Below the pieces are notes generated by a model, which was not told the origin of the DNA, made no database searches, and saw only the letters and a list, made by a program, of their open reading frames with translations. Positions 15,607-23,869 of a DNA stretch of 64,000 bases are shown piece after piece. The stretch covers positions 186,001 through 250,000 of the forward strand of contig NZ_CP151762.1 of NCBI RefSeq assembly GCF_038443675.1. The letters run 5' to 3'. The stretch's first letter is position 1; each line of letters opens with the position of its first letter. Source of the DNA: Yoonia sp. G8-12 (lineage in GTDB: Bacteria > Pseudomonadota > Alphaproteobacteria > Rhodobacterales > Rhodobacteraceae). Made by a program: the position numbers and the translations under genes.

Positions 15607-18012
15607 CTAAGTGCCGCGGGGTTTGGCCCGTAGGGTGGGGTCTGCCTGTGTGGGGTCTTCAGGCCATGGATGGCGCGGGTAGCGGCCGCGCATATCGCGG
15701 CGCACGTCGGCATAGGAGCTTGCCCAGAAGCCGACAATATCTTGGGTCACCTGCACTGGTTTTTGCCCCGGTGACAGCAAAGTCACCCGCAAAGGCGTGC
15801 GCCCCACTTGTGGATGTACCGTCACGCCGAACATTTCCTGCAGGCGTAGGGTGATCCCCGGGGCCTCGCCATCATAGTCAATCGGGATCTTGCGCCCCAA
15901 CGGTGTTTCGAAATGCGCAGGTGCGGCGCGGTCAAGCCGTTGGGTCTGCTCCCAATCCAGCATCGCGCGCAGGGCGGGCAAAAGATCAAAGCGTTTCCAG
16001 TCGTCTGCGTTGCGCACGCCATGCAGATGCGGCAAGAGCCAGTCTTCGAGCGTGTCGAGCAGGGTGGCATCATCCATCGCAGGCAGGCCATCGGCCAAAG
16101 CTACGCGCGCCTGAAACCGCGCGGCGGCAGGTGAGGGCCGTAGGCCCAACTGGCGGACACCTTCCAGCATCGCCGTCGCGACCGCTTGATCGGGCGCATC
16201 AGACCACTGCCGGTCATCCAGCACCAACGCGCCAAAGCGTTCTTGCTGGCGTGTCAGCACTTTGCGGTCGCGCTTGGACCATTCACAGATATCTGCCCAG
16301 ACGATCTGGTCGCCAAAAAGATCGCGCAATTCGCGTTCGGTCAGGGTGACGGCCTGCCTGATGCGCGCCTCGCGGGTGTCGCCATCCAGATCGGTGGCCA
16401 CGATCAACCGCGCACCCGCCATGGGGTCGGCGGCGTCGATCACCGCGCCTTTGCCGCCTGACAGCACATAGCGCGGGTCGTCGCCTTTGCGGCGCAAGCC
16501 GACGCGGTCGGGGTAGGCAAGGGCCGCTTGCTGGCCAAGGCTTAGCGGGGCTGCATCGGGCAGGCCTTTGGCCAGTCGCGGAGTTTCTGATTTGATCTGG
16601 GACAGCGCCGCAGGGTGCGCTGTGCCGGGCCCATCATAGCGGCCTTTGAGGGCTGCGATACGCAGTGCGAGATCAACAGGCGCGCCGCGCAACGGATCGC
16701 GTGTGGCCAAGAGTGCCGCAAGCGGCGCTGCGGCTTTGCCTGCGATTTGCAGCATGTGCGCCAGCCGCGGATGCAAGGGCAGGGCGGCCAAGGCGCGGCC
16801 GTGGGCGGTGATGCGACCGGTGGCGTCCAATGCACCCAGACCATGTAACAGTGCGCGCGCCTCCGCCAAGGCACCCTCCGGCGGGGGTGTTAGAAACGCC
16901 AGATCATCGCTGCCCCAGACGGCCAGTTCCAGCGCGAGACCTGCCAGATCAGCGGCCTCGATTTCGGCAGGGGCGAAGGCGGGCAAGGCGCCGTGTTCGC
17001 CCTTGGTCCAAAGGCAGTAGGCATCTCCCGGTGCGACCCGACCGGCGCGGCCTGCGCGCTGGGTGGCTTCGGCTTTGCTGACCCGCTCGGTCACTAGCCG
17101 CGACATGCCAGAGCCCGCGTCAAATCGCGCGCGCCGTGCACGGCCTGCATCGACCACCACGCGGATATCTTCAATGGTCAGCGAGGTTTCGGCGATAGAG
17201 GTGGACAGAACGATCTTGCGCCCTTCTTTCGGCGGCGCGATGGCTTTGCGTTGTTCGGCGAATGGCAAGGCGCCGTAGAGGGGGCGGATAGTGCAGTCTG
17301 CGGGTAGGTGGCCTGACAAGAGTGCAGCGGTGCGCCGGATTTCGCCTTCGCCCGGCAGAAACACAAGCACGCCGCCCCCGGTCTCGGCCACGGCGGAGGC
17401 CACCAGATCGGCGGTGGCGTGTTCCAACCTTTGGGTTTTGGGCACCGCGCGGTCCAGAAAATGTGTGGTGACGGGAAAAGATCGGCCTTCAGAGGTGATA
17501 ACGGGGGCATTGTCCAGCATTGCCGCGACAGGGGCAGCATCGAGGGTGGCGGACATAACCAGAACCAAAAGATCAGGGCGCAGCACACTGCGGCTTTCCC
17601 ATGTGAGGGCAAGACCAAGGTCTGCATTCAGGGAGCGTTCGTGGAATTCGTCGAAGATGATCGCGCCGATGCCTTTCAGTTCAGGGTCGGACTGGATCAT
17701 GCGAGTCAGGATCCCCTCGGTCACGACCTCAATGCGTTCTCCGGGCCTGTTGTCGCCGCGCATGCGGTAGCCGACGGTTTGGCCCGGTTTCTCATTCAGC
17801 CCTTCGGCCAGACGTTCGGCTGCGGCACGGGCAGCAAGACGGCGGGGTTCGAGCATGATGATCTTGCCGGTCGTCAGCCCTGCGTCCAGCATCGCAAGCG
17901 GCACGCGGGTGGTTTTGCCTGCACCCGGCGGGGCCTGTAGGACGGCACAGCCAACGGATGTAAGGGCATCCATCAGTTCGGGCAGGACAGGATCTATTGG
18001 CAGGGCGGTCAT
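15607..18012 (-). CDS. hrpB: ATP-dependent helicase HrpB
   Basis: DEAH-box RNA-helicase-like protein of 801 residues. In order: Walker A APPGAGKTT (about residues 28-36), FDEFHERS (DExH), MSATLDAAPV (motif III), STSIAETSLTIEDIRVVVDAG and TQRAGRAGRVAPGDAYCLW (motif VI), then the HA2 and HrpB C-terminal domains ending FWASSYADVRRDMRGRYPRHPWPEDP. The ATG at 18012 is preferred over a TTG two codons upstream. Two related inverted repeats lie just 5' of the gene. Confidence 0.95.
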   Translation of the reverse strand: MTALPIDPVLPELMDALTSVGCAVLQAPPGAGKTTRVPLAMLDAGLTTGKIIMLEPRRLAARAAAERLAEGLNEKPGQTVGYRMRGDNRPGERIEVVTEGILTRMIQSDPELKGIGAIIFDEFHERSLNADLGLALTWESRSVLRPDLLVLVMSATLDAAPVAAMLDNAPVITSEGRSFPVTTHFLDRAVPKTQRLEHATADLVASAVAETGGGVLVFLPGEGEIRRTAALLSGHLPADCTIRPLYGALPFAEQRKAIAPPKEGRKIVLSTSIAETSLTIEDIRVVVDAGRARRARFDAGSGMSRLVTERVSKAEATQRAGRAGRVAPGDAYCLWTKGEHGALPAFAPAEIEAADLAGLALELAVWGSDDLAFLTPPPEGALAEARALLHGLGALDATGRITAHGRALAALPLHPRLAHMLQIAGKAAAPLAALLATRDPLRGAPVDLALRIAALKGRYDGPGTAHPAALSQIKSETPRLAKGLPDAAPLSLGQQAALAYPDRVGLRRKGDDPRYVLSGGKGAVIDAADPMAGARLIVATDLDGDTREARIRQAVTLTERELRDLFGDQIVWADICEWSKRDRKVLTRQQERFGALVLDDRQWSDAPDQAVATAMLEGVRQLGLRPSPAAARFQARVALADGLPAMDDATLLDTLEDWLLPHLHGVRNADDWKRFDLLPALRAMLDWEQTQRLDRAAPAHFETPLGRKIPIDYDGEAPGITLRLQEMFGVTVHPQVGRTPLRVTLLSPGQKPVQVTQDIVGFWASSYADVRRDMRGRYPRHPWPEDPTQADPTLRAKPRGT

Positions 18013-18027
18013 GGGCAAGCTTTGCCA

Positions 18028-18096
18028 TAAGGTGGGTCAAGACGCCACCTTACATGGTGCGACGGGGGCAACCCGTAAGGTGGATTTCAATCCACC
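18028..18096. repeat. Two tandem related inverted repeats (TAAGGTGG family)
   Basis: TAAGGTGG (18028-18035) pairs with CCACCTTA (18045-18052), 9-nt loop. About 26 bp on, GTAAGGTGGATT continues into a second palindrome GGTGGATT-TC-AATCCACC (18079-18096). Both share the GTAAGGTGG core. They lie between rpmB and hrpB. The form recalls short intergenic palindromic repeats scattered in roseobacter genomes; a genome search would be needed to show this. Confidence 0.5.
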
Positions 18097-18105
18097 CCAC
18101 GCAGG

Positions 18106-18135
18106 AAAAAACCCGGCCGCTTACGCGACCGGGTT
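18106..18135 (-). terminator. rpmB terminator
   Basis: Read on the minus strand, AACCCGGTCGC, loop GTAA, GCGGCCGGGT, then TTTTTT. The stem is 10-11 bp with one internal mismatch, 26 bp after the rpmB stop codon. A textbook rho-independent terminator. Confidence 0.88.
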
Positions 18136-18160
18136 CAAATCTGTCTCAAGTCAGATCAGC

Positions 18161-18445
18161 TTAGGCAGCAGTGGCCTTGGCGATCTCTTTCTTGATTTTC
18201 AGAGCGTCGTCAGACAGCTCTGCATCTTTTGCTTTCGCCATGAACGCATCCAGTCCACCGCGGTGATCTACAGTGCGCAGCGCCGCATTCGAGATTTTCA
18301 GCTTGAAAGACCGGCCCAGCACGTCGGACATCAATGTCACGTCCTGCAGGTTTGGCAAAAAACGGCGGCGGGTACGGTTCTTGGCGTGGCTGACATTGTT
18401 GCCAGACATTGGGCCTTTTCCAGTCAGTTCGCAACGGCGCGACAT
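18161..18445 (-). CDS. rpmB: 50S ribosomal protein L28
   Basis: A 94-residue L28: MSRRCELTGKGPMSGNNVSHAKNRTRRRFLPNLQ is the family N-terminus (C-x-x-x-x-x-x-P...NxVSHAxxRT-RR-xxPNLQ). The extended alphaproteobacterial form has a C-terminal AFMAKAKDAELSDDALKIKKEIAKA tail. The ORF opens 11 codons earlier, but MSRRCELTG is the universal start. A strong terminator follows. Confidence 0.97.
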   Translation of the reverse strand: MSRRCELTGKGPMSGNNVSHAKNRTRRRFLPNLQDVTLMSDVLGRSFKLKISNAALRTVDHRGGLDAFMAKAKDAELSDDALKIKKEIAKATAA

Positions 18446-18507
18446 GTGCGTCTTCCTTGTTCTTTGGATATCCGCCACCCGGTTGGTGGGGCATCCTGTG
18501 ATACGGG

Positions 18508-19623
18508 TTAGAAACCCCGCATCTGCAGGGTCATGAATAAGATCAGCGCGAGATAGGCGGATTCCTTGATCCCGTCAACCCGCTTTGCCTGTGAAGGGTC
18601 AGGATTCTGCCCCCCTTTGTGCCCATTCGTGACAAGCCTCTGTTTAAGTGGTCCCAAGACCTGTTCTGCGGCCGCTGTGGGCAAGGTTCGCCCTGCTTTG
18701 ACGTCCGCTTCGGCTGTTTTCATGCGGGCGGCGGTTTGCGGGTCATTTTGCAGGAGAGTGAGCAGGCCCTGACGGACGTCTTCAGCAAACCAATAGGCCG
18801 CTTGTTGCTCGCGCGTTGCTGTCCACACACCATTGTTGCGTCGCCAGGTGATCAGCGCTTCCATCTCCTCCCACGCCGCCTGCAAACCCTGTACTTCAAG
18901 CGCGGAGATCGTGAGCGCCTTGGGAAAGCCATCAGGGTCCTGCGCGCGTTTGCGCAACAGCCGCAGGGCGCCAGCGTAATCGGCGCAGGTCCGCATGGCT
19001 TGAGGTTTCAGGTCGCCATCGGCCTTGTTGACAAGGATCAGATCGGCCATCTCCATGATGCCGCGCTTGACGCCTTGGAGCTCATCCCCGCCCGCAGGGG
19101 CCAGCAACAGCACGAAAAGATCGGCCATTTGCGCCACGACCGTCTCGGATTGTCCGACGCCCACGGTTTCGATCAACACCACGTCAAAGCCTGCCGCCTC
19201 GCACAGTGCCACGGCTTCGCGAGAGCGGCGGGCGACACCGCCTAATTGCGTCTGGCTGGGTGAGGGACGGATAAAGGCGTTGGGATCGCGGGCCAGATGA
19301 TCCATGCGGGTTTTATCGCCTAAAATCGACCCGCCCGAGCGTGCCGAGGAGGGATCGACCGCCAGCACCGCCACCCGTTTGCCCATGCCGGTCAGCATGA
19401 GCCCGAAACTTTCGATGAATGTGGATTTCCCCACGCCGGGCGTGCCGGACAGGCCGATCCGCAGGGCCTGTTTTTGCGTCCCAAGTTTTTCCAGCAGTTC
19501 CAGCGCGTCGGCGCGGTGGTCTGCGCGTCCGCTTTCCACCAGCGTGATTGCGCGTGCCAATGCGCGCCTGTCACCGGTCTGCACGCCTTGGGCCAATGTG
19601 TTGATATCTGTGGTCCTGCTCAT
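18508..19623 (-). CDS. meaB: Methylmalonyl-CoA mutase-associated GTPase MeaB
   Basis: G3E-family GTPase chaperone (MeaB/ArgK) that protects B12-dependent acyl-CoA mutases. Motifs: GLSGTPGVGKSTFIE (P-loop), AVLAVDPSSARSGGSILGDKTRM, FDVVLIETVGVGQSE and ILVNKADGD (NKxD). At 371 residues it is about 40 longer than usual: after the normal end (AAAEQVLGPLKQ) there is an extra tail finishing in a hydrophobic ESAYLALILFMTLQMRGF. That tail could be a real extension or a result of a lost stop. No mutase gene is in the window. Confidence 0.93.
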   Translation of the reverse strand: MSRTTDINTLAQGVQTGDRRALARAITLVESGRADHRADALELLEKLGTQKQALRIGLSGTPGVGKSTFIESFGLMLTGMGKRVAVLAVDPSSARSGGSILGDKTRMDHLARDPNAFIRPSPSQTQLGGVARRSREAVALCEAAGFDVVLIETVGVGQSETVVAQMADLFVLLLAPAGGDELQGVKRGIMEMADLILVNKADGDLKPQAMRTCADYAGALRLLRKRAQDPDGFPKALTISALEVQGLQAAWEEMEALITWRRNNGVWTATREQQAAYWFAEDVRQGLLTLLQNDPQTAARMKTAEADVKAGRTLPTAAAEQVLGPLKQRLVTNGHKGGQNPDPSQAKRVDGIKESAYLALILFMTLQMRGF

Positions 19624-19662
19624 GGAACCTTTCTTATCCGGTGGGGGCCAAAGGTCCAGCCC

Positions 19663-20334
19663 TCAGCACATTTCCGCAACCCAAGCAGGGACCACCTGTG
19701 TTGCAGGCCCAAAGCGGTGATCATCAAAGGCGTTGGCCCTTGCGGAGGGTTCCAGATTGATCTCAAGCGTCTGTCCCTGCGCCAGTTCAACAAGACCGGC
19801 GGCGGGATAGACCTCGGCCGAGGTGCCGATCGCCACGAACAGATCAGCGGTTGCAACGGCATGGGCAATTTCATCCATGTGATAAGGGATTTCGCCGAAC
19901 CAGACGACATCAGGGCGCGTCGCACTGGCACCGCATGCGGGGCAGTCGTCTTGAGGCGACATGACCTCGGGTGCGTTCCAGCGGGCGTCGCAATCCGCAC
20001 AGAGTGCGCGCATTAATTGTCCGTGCATGTGAATCACCTTGGGCGAACCCGCGCGCGCGTGCAGATCATCGACGTTCTGCGTGATCAGTGTCACCTCATG
20101 CGTGCTTGCCGCCAGTACAGCCAGCGCCTGATGGGCAGCATTCGGGGCGGCACTTGCGCAATTGGCCCGTCGTGCATTGTAGAAATCATGGACCAAGGCA
20201 GGATTGCGTGCGAAACCTTCGGGTGTCGCCACTTCATTCAGATCGTATTGGGTCCAGAGCCCGCCCACATCCCGGAACGTGCCCAAACCGCTTTCAGCCG
20301 AGACACCGGCACCTGTCAGAATTGCAATCTTCAT
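19663..20334 (-). CDS. cobB: NAD-dependent protein deacylase (sirtuin CobB type)
   Basis: Class-III sirtuin, 223 residues, removing acetyl or succinyl groups from lysine. It shows GAGVSAESGLGTFRD (NAD binding), TQNVDDLHARAG, the catalytic His in HMHGQL, and a zinc-binding set CADCDARW...CPACG. The Y..R pair (FYNARRA) of the desuccinylase-type SIRT5 class is present near residue 54, suggesting activity on acidic acyl groups. The ATG at 20334 (MKIAILTG) is chosen over a longer ORF. It follows meaB with a 40-bp gap. Confidence 0.94.
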   Translation of the reverse strand: MKIAILTGAGVSAESGLGTFRDVGGLWTQYDLNEVATPEGFARNPALVHDFYNARRANCASAAPNAAHQALAVLAASTHEVTLITQNVDDLHARAGSPKVIHMHGQLMRALCADCDARWNAPEVMSPQDDCPACGASATRPDVVWFGEIPYHMDEIAHAVATADLFVAIGTSAEVYPAAGLVELAQGQTLEINLEPSARANAFDDHRFGPATQVVPAWVAEMC

Positions 20335-20441
20335 CCGCCTAGTTTGGCCGCGATACGTCCTGCGCGGCAAGTGGATTACACATCCAAGTGGCTGGATGCC
20401 GCGCTATCTGGTAAGCTCGGTGCGACGAATGGGAGGACAGA

Positions 20442-20873
20442 ATGGGCAAAACACCAATTCATCTGTGGATCGTTGGGATTGTGTCGCTACTGTGGAACGC
20501 GGGCGGCGCGATAGATTATGTGATGACACGCACAAATGCGCCTGAATATATGGCTGCACAGCCGCCTGAACGCCTTGCAATGTTGCAAGATGCGCCGATG
20601 TGGTTTGGGGTCACATGGGCGTTGGGCGTGTGGTTTTCGGTGATCGGATCGCTCATGTTGTTGATGCGGTCACGGTTTGCGGGCGCTGCTTTTGCATTGT
20701 CGCTTGTGGGGCTGATTGGGTCGTCGGTCTATACCTATGGCGTTGCTGATGGCGGCAGCATGGTGGCGGCAGCCGGCGCAGGGGCCATTGCGTTCACGAT
20801 CGCGATCCCTGTCATCCTTGTCTTGTTGTGGATCTATGCGCGCGCAATGACCAGGCGTGGCGTTTTGCGCTGA
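20442..20873 (+). CDS. Four-helix hypothetical membrane protein
   Basis: A 143-residue protein with four predicted helices: HLWIVGIVSLLWNAGGAIDY, WFGVTWALGVWFSVIGSLMLLM, FAGAAFALSLVGLIGSSVYTYGV and GAGAIAFTIAIPVILVLLWIYA. The pattern M-G-K-T-P-x-H-L-W-x-V-G-x-x-x-L-L-W-N-x-x-G is shared by small roseobacter membrane proteins of unknown function. Its stop overlaps the next ATG (TGATG-type overlap at 20871-20875), so it is translationally coupled to the phosphatase gene. Confidence 0.8.
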   Translation: MGKTPIHLWIVGIVSLLWNAGGAIDYVMTRTNAPEYMAAQPPERLAMLQDAPMWFGVTWALGVWFSVIGSLMLLMRSRFAGAAFALSLVGLIGSSVYTYGVADGGSMVAAAGAGAIAFTIAIPVILVLLWIYARAMTRRGVLR

Positions 20874-21300
20874 TGCGTATCGTTTTTGTGTGCCTTGGCA
20901 ATATTTGCCGCTCACCCGCAGCCGAGGGGATAATGCGCAAGCTTGCGCCGCATCTGGCGCTGGATAGCGCGGGCACGGGGGCTGGCATGTGGGCGATGCC
21001 CCTTATGGCCCGATGCAAGAGGCCGCCAGTACACGCGGCTTTGACCTCAGTGGACTACGGGCACGGCAGTTCACGCGTGCGGATTTTACTGACTTTGATC
21101 TGATCGTTGCGATGGATCGGCAGAACAAGGCAGATATCGAGCGGTTGCGCCCCAAAGGCAACGCAACGCCGGTCCAGTGTTTTGCCGAAAAAGATGTCCC
21201 TGATCCCTATTACACGCGGGATTTCGATGGGGCGCTGGTGATGATCGAGCGTGCCGCTAAGCGTCTATTGGCTGACATATCTCTGCGGCGAGATCGGTGA
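20873..21300 (+). pseudogene. Low-molecular-weight protein-tyrosine phosphatase, frameshifted
   Basis: The N-terminal frame gives MRIVFVCLGNICRSPAAEGIMRK (the CxGNxCRS active-site loop, Cys7) up to SAGTGAG, then goes out of frame. The C-terminal frame gives GDAPYGPMQEAASTRGFDLS...ARQF...DLIVAMDRQN...VPDPYYTRDF with the catalytic-acid DPYY motif. One extra G in the run of five G at 20977-20981 joins them as SAGTGGWHVGDAPYGPMQ, the family consensus, giving 142 residues. Probably a functional gene with a sequencing deletion. The 3' end overlaps the convergent lipoprotein gene by 44 bp. Confidence 0.85.
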
Positions 21301-21580
21301 AAGCGCGGTAGCGCACCCAGAACCGTTCATCACCGACACGATCAGACTGGCGCGTATCCTGGGCCAGCTGCGGGTCTGCAAAGAACCCGACCACGCGCGC
21401 TTGATCACTGCCAGAGAGTGATTGGTTAGCGACCTGTTGAACGCACGAACACAAAGCGGGTGAGGCTGCGCGGCGGTCTGCATCAAGGCAGGCGCGTGAT
21501 ATATCGCCCGTCGCGCCACGGCTGCCACCGCCACACGCCGCTACTGATGCCAACGCACCCGCTATCAACAAATACCGCAT
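21257..21580 (-). CDS. Small putative lipoprotein
   Basis: A 107-residue protein with signal peptide MRYLLIAGALASVAAC; the VAAC lipobox predicts a diacylglycerol-modified cysteine at residue 16. The mature part has four cysteines (RACLDADRRAASPALCSCVQ...AEICQ) and the conserved-looking GFFADPQLAQDTRQSD...FWVRYRAF block. Homologues in roseobacters are sometimes called arginine transporter, for which I see no support. Periplasmic and membrane-anchored; function unknown. Confidence 0.75.
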   Translation of the reverse strand: MRYLLIAGALASVAACGGGSRGATGDISRACLDADRRAASPALCSCVQQVANQSLSGSDQARVVGFFADPQLAQDTRQSDRVGDERFWVRYRAFTDLAAEICQPIDA

Positions 21581-21818
21581 TCGCCTATCCTCTGCCCGGC
21601 CCCCGGGTTTGCCTCGGGTGGTCCATGTTCGTTTGTGTGGTTAAAGTAGAGTATGCAGGGGTGGAAGCAACGATGCAATTAGGGATTGCCGTGCCGTGCC
21701 GCACCTTTTTTGGTAGCAGGGTCTGCGCGGGAGGTCACTTGTGATGTGGCGCACAGGACAATCAAGGCCAATAGCCCGCCGCATTTAGGGCATAGGAATC
21801 CTATCCGCCCCTCTGGTT

Positions 21819-23696
21819 CTACGCCCAGTCGTCGGGCGATAATCCAAGTGACTTGATCCGTGAATAAAGCGTCGTGGGTTTAACGCCTAAGAGCGCGGCC
21901 GCACCATTTGGCCCCGATACCCGACCATTGGTTTCTTGTAGGCAGGCAATCGTGTTGGCCACGCGGATTTGTTCGATGTCGGCCTCGCTGAGCAATGTTG
22001 TGATCTTGCGCGTGGCGGGGGCGGCGTCGGGGCGGATATCAACGACAAGCTTTTCGCCTTGTGATACGATTGCACCGCGTTCGATCACATTGGCCAGTTC
22101 GCGCACGTTTCCGGGCCAGTCGTACTGTTGCAGGGTGCGGATTGTCCCTTCGGTAATGATGGGCGGGGTGCGGCTCAGTCTTTTGCAGACCAGTTTGAGG
22201 AAATGCGCGGCCAGCAGCGGAATGTCGTCGGGGCGTTCGCGCAGCGGCGTGCAGTGGATCGGAAAGACGTTGAGAAAGAACACCAGTTCCGGCCGCATCC
22301 GTCCGGCCTGCACCTCGCGGTCAAGGTTGCGGCTGGTCGCGGCGACGACCCGCAATTCGAGACTGCGCGCACGGTCATCTCCCAGCCGCGTGACCCTGCG
22401 GTTCTGCAAGGCATCAAGCAGTTGGCCCTGTTGCTCCAGCGGAATATCGGCGACTTCATCAAGGAAAAGCGTGCCGCCATGTGCCAGTTCCAGTTTGCCC
22501 GGCTTGTCGCGTAGGGCGCCTGTGAATGCCCCGCGCACATGGCCGAAAAGCTCGCTTTCAAACATATCGGGCGTGACCGAACCGCACTTGAAATGGATCA
22601 ATGGCCGCCTGCGCCTGTCGCTGTCGTTATGGATGGCAGAGGCGACCATCGCTTTGCCGGTCCCGCTTTCACCGGTGATCAGCACGTTGGCCTGCGTGCG
22701 TGACACCATTTCGACCCGTTGCAGGATTTGCCGGATCGCGGGGGATTGACCGACAACATCATGGTGCGCGCGCTCGATGCTGATCGCTTCTTGCAGATAG
22801 GCGTTTTCCTGTTCGAGCCGGTCGCGCAGTGCTGCGACCTGATCCATGGCTTCGCGCAGCTTGCGTTCATTTTCCCAGCGATCGGTGATGTCGCGAAAGA
22901 TAACCACGGCACCGGCCAGTTTCTGGCCCTCGTAGATCGGGGTTGAAACGTATTCAACGCGGATGGGTTTGCCATCCTTGCGCCAGAACACCTCATCCTC
23001 GATCCGGTTGACCTGTTCATAGCGGAAGGATTGGTAGATCGGGCACTGATTGGACGGGTAGAGTTCGCCATCCAGATGGTGGTGGTGGATTTTGGTGTGG
23101 ATATCCTGTCCCAGCAGGTCTTCGTCCGTCCAGCCCAGCATTTCCTGAGCGGCACGGTTCACAAAAGTTGTCTTGCCGTCGGCGTTGACCCCGTAGATGC
23201 CTTCGCCAGCGGCATTCAGGATCAACTGGTTCTGCCGTTCAAGTTCGGAAAAGAACGCCTGCGCGCGCTGCCATTCCAAAATGCCGCCGCTATACATGTT
23301 TGCGGCCTGCGCCGCTTCGGCGCGGCGTTCAAGTGCCGCAAGATCGGTGATCTGGATCAAGAGCGTTTTCCCGTCAGAGCGCGCGCTGATTTCACAATCG
23401 ATGCGGTCATTCTCGCGGGTGCGCATTGTAATGCGTCGTGTCCATGCCTCTCCGCGATGGATGACCTCATCCACAAAGAGGATCATCTGCGCCACATCGT
23501 CGGCTACCAGATTGGAAAAGCGCGAACCCACAAGAGAGGGGTCTTTGAGCAGGGTATGGGCCTGCGGGGTGGCGGCCAGAATTTCGTCCGTGTCGAGATC
23601 AAGGATGAGCGTTGCGCCGAATGCGCCGGCAAGACGGGAATCGGTGGGGCGTTCTTGAATGTTCATTTGCAGATCGAAGCGGACTTGATGGTACAT
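21819..23696 (-). CDS. Sigma-54-dependent PAS-domain transcriptional activator
   Basis: A 625-residue enhancer-binding protein: two N-terminal PAS-like domains (about 20-115 and 155-275), a coiled coil (REAMDQVAALRDRLEQENAYLQEA), an AAA+ domain (GESGTGKAM Walker A, the sigma-54 contact loop GAFTGA, FLDEVADIP Walker B) and a Fis-type HTH (GPNGAAALLGVKPTTLYSRIKSLGL). No phosphoacceptor domain, so a small ligand or redox state is likely sensed by PAS. The sequence ELVFFLNVFPI replaces the usual DLYYRLNVFPI, losing the arginine. It is divergent from the cyanate operon and probably its activator. An ATG at 23666 is an alternative start; neither start has a clear ribosome site. Confidence 0.92.
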   Translation of the reverse strand: MYHQVRFDLQMNIQERPTDSRLAGAFGATLILDLDTDEILAATPQAHTLLKDPSLVGSRFSNLVADDVAQMILFVDEVIHRGEAWTRRITMRTRENDRIDCEISARSDGKTLLIQITDLAALERRAEAAQAANMYSGGILEWQRAQAFFSELERQNQLILNAAGEGIYGVNADGKTTFVNRAAQEMLGWTDEDLLGQDIHTKIHHHHLDGELYPSNQCPIYQSFRYEQVNRIEDEVFWRKDGKPIRVEYVSTPIYEGQKLAGAVVIFRDITDRWENERKLREAMDQVAALRDRLEQENAYLQEAISIERAHHDVVGQSPAIRQILQRVEMVSRTQANVLITGESGTGKAMVASAIHNDSDRRRRPLIHFKCGSVTPDMFESELFGHVRGAFTGALRDKPGKLELAHGGTLFLDEVADIPLEQQGQLLDALQNRRVTRLGDDRARSLELRVVAATSRNLDREVQAGRMRPELVFFLNVFPIHCTPLRERPDDIPLLAAHFLKLVCKRLSRTPPIITEGTIRTLQQYDWPGNVRELANVIERGAIVSQGEKLVVDIRPDAAPATRKITTLLSEADIEQIRVANTIACLQETNGRVSGPNGAAALLGVKPTTLYSRIKSLGLSPDDWA

Positions 23697-23701
23697 GGCA
23701 A

Positions 23702-23732
23702 TACGAAATTTCGTAAATTACGATTTTCCGTA
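23702..23732. promoter_or_regulatory. Tandem TACG-N6-CGTA palindromes, candidate activator sites
   Basis: TACGAAATTTCGTA (23702-23715) is a perfect 14-bp palindrome. TTACG-ATTTTC-CGTAA (23718-23733) repeats its TACG-N6-CGTA frame 17 bp further on. They lie in the divergent gap between the enhancer-binding protein gene and cynA, about 85 bp upstream of a candidate -24/-12 promoter, the usual place for sigma-54 activator sites. The first copy is only 5 bp before the regulator start codon at 23696, so it could also give autorepression. Confidence 0.6.
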
Positions 23733-23799
23733 ATATACAGATTTGATAAAAGCCATACAAGATATTGAAATAGAACAACTTTTATTCGTTATTTTTTTT

Positions 23800-23815
23800 C
23801 GGCACTGTGCTTCCA
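23800..23815 (+). promoter_or_regulatory. Candidate sigma-54 promoter of the cyanate operon
   Basis: CGGCAC-TGTGC-TTCCA resembles the -24/-12 consensus TGGCAC-N5-TTGCA with correct spacing, but the -12 GC is CC here, so it is imperfect. It stands about 55 bp before the cynA start. Support comes mainly from the GAFTGA-containing regulator and the upstream tandem palindromes. Confidence 0.35.
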
Positions 23816-23869
23816 GTATGTCCCTGATCTGCGCCACTATCATTCCAAAGTTTGACAGGAGTGGTGAGA

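Noticed and set aside
18125..18145. GGGTTCAAATC resembling a tRNA T-loop
   Set aside because: It is one arm of the rpmB terminator; no acceptor stem, D-arm or anticodon arm surrounds it.
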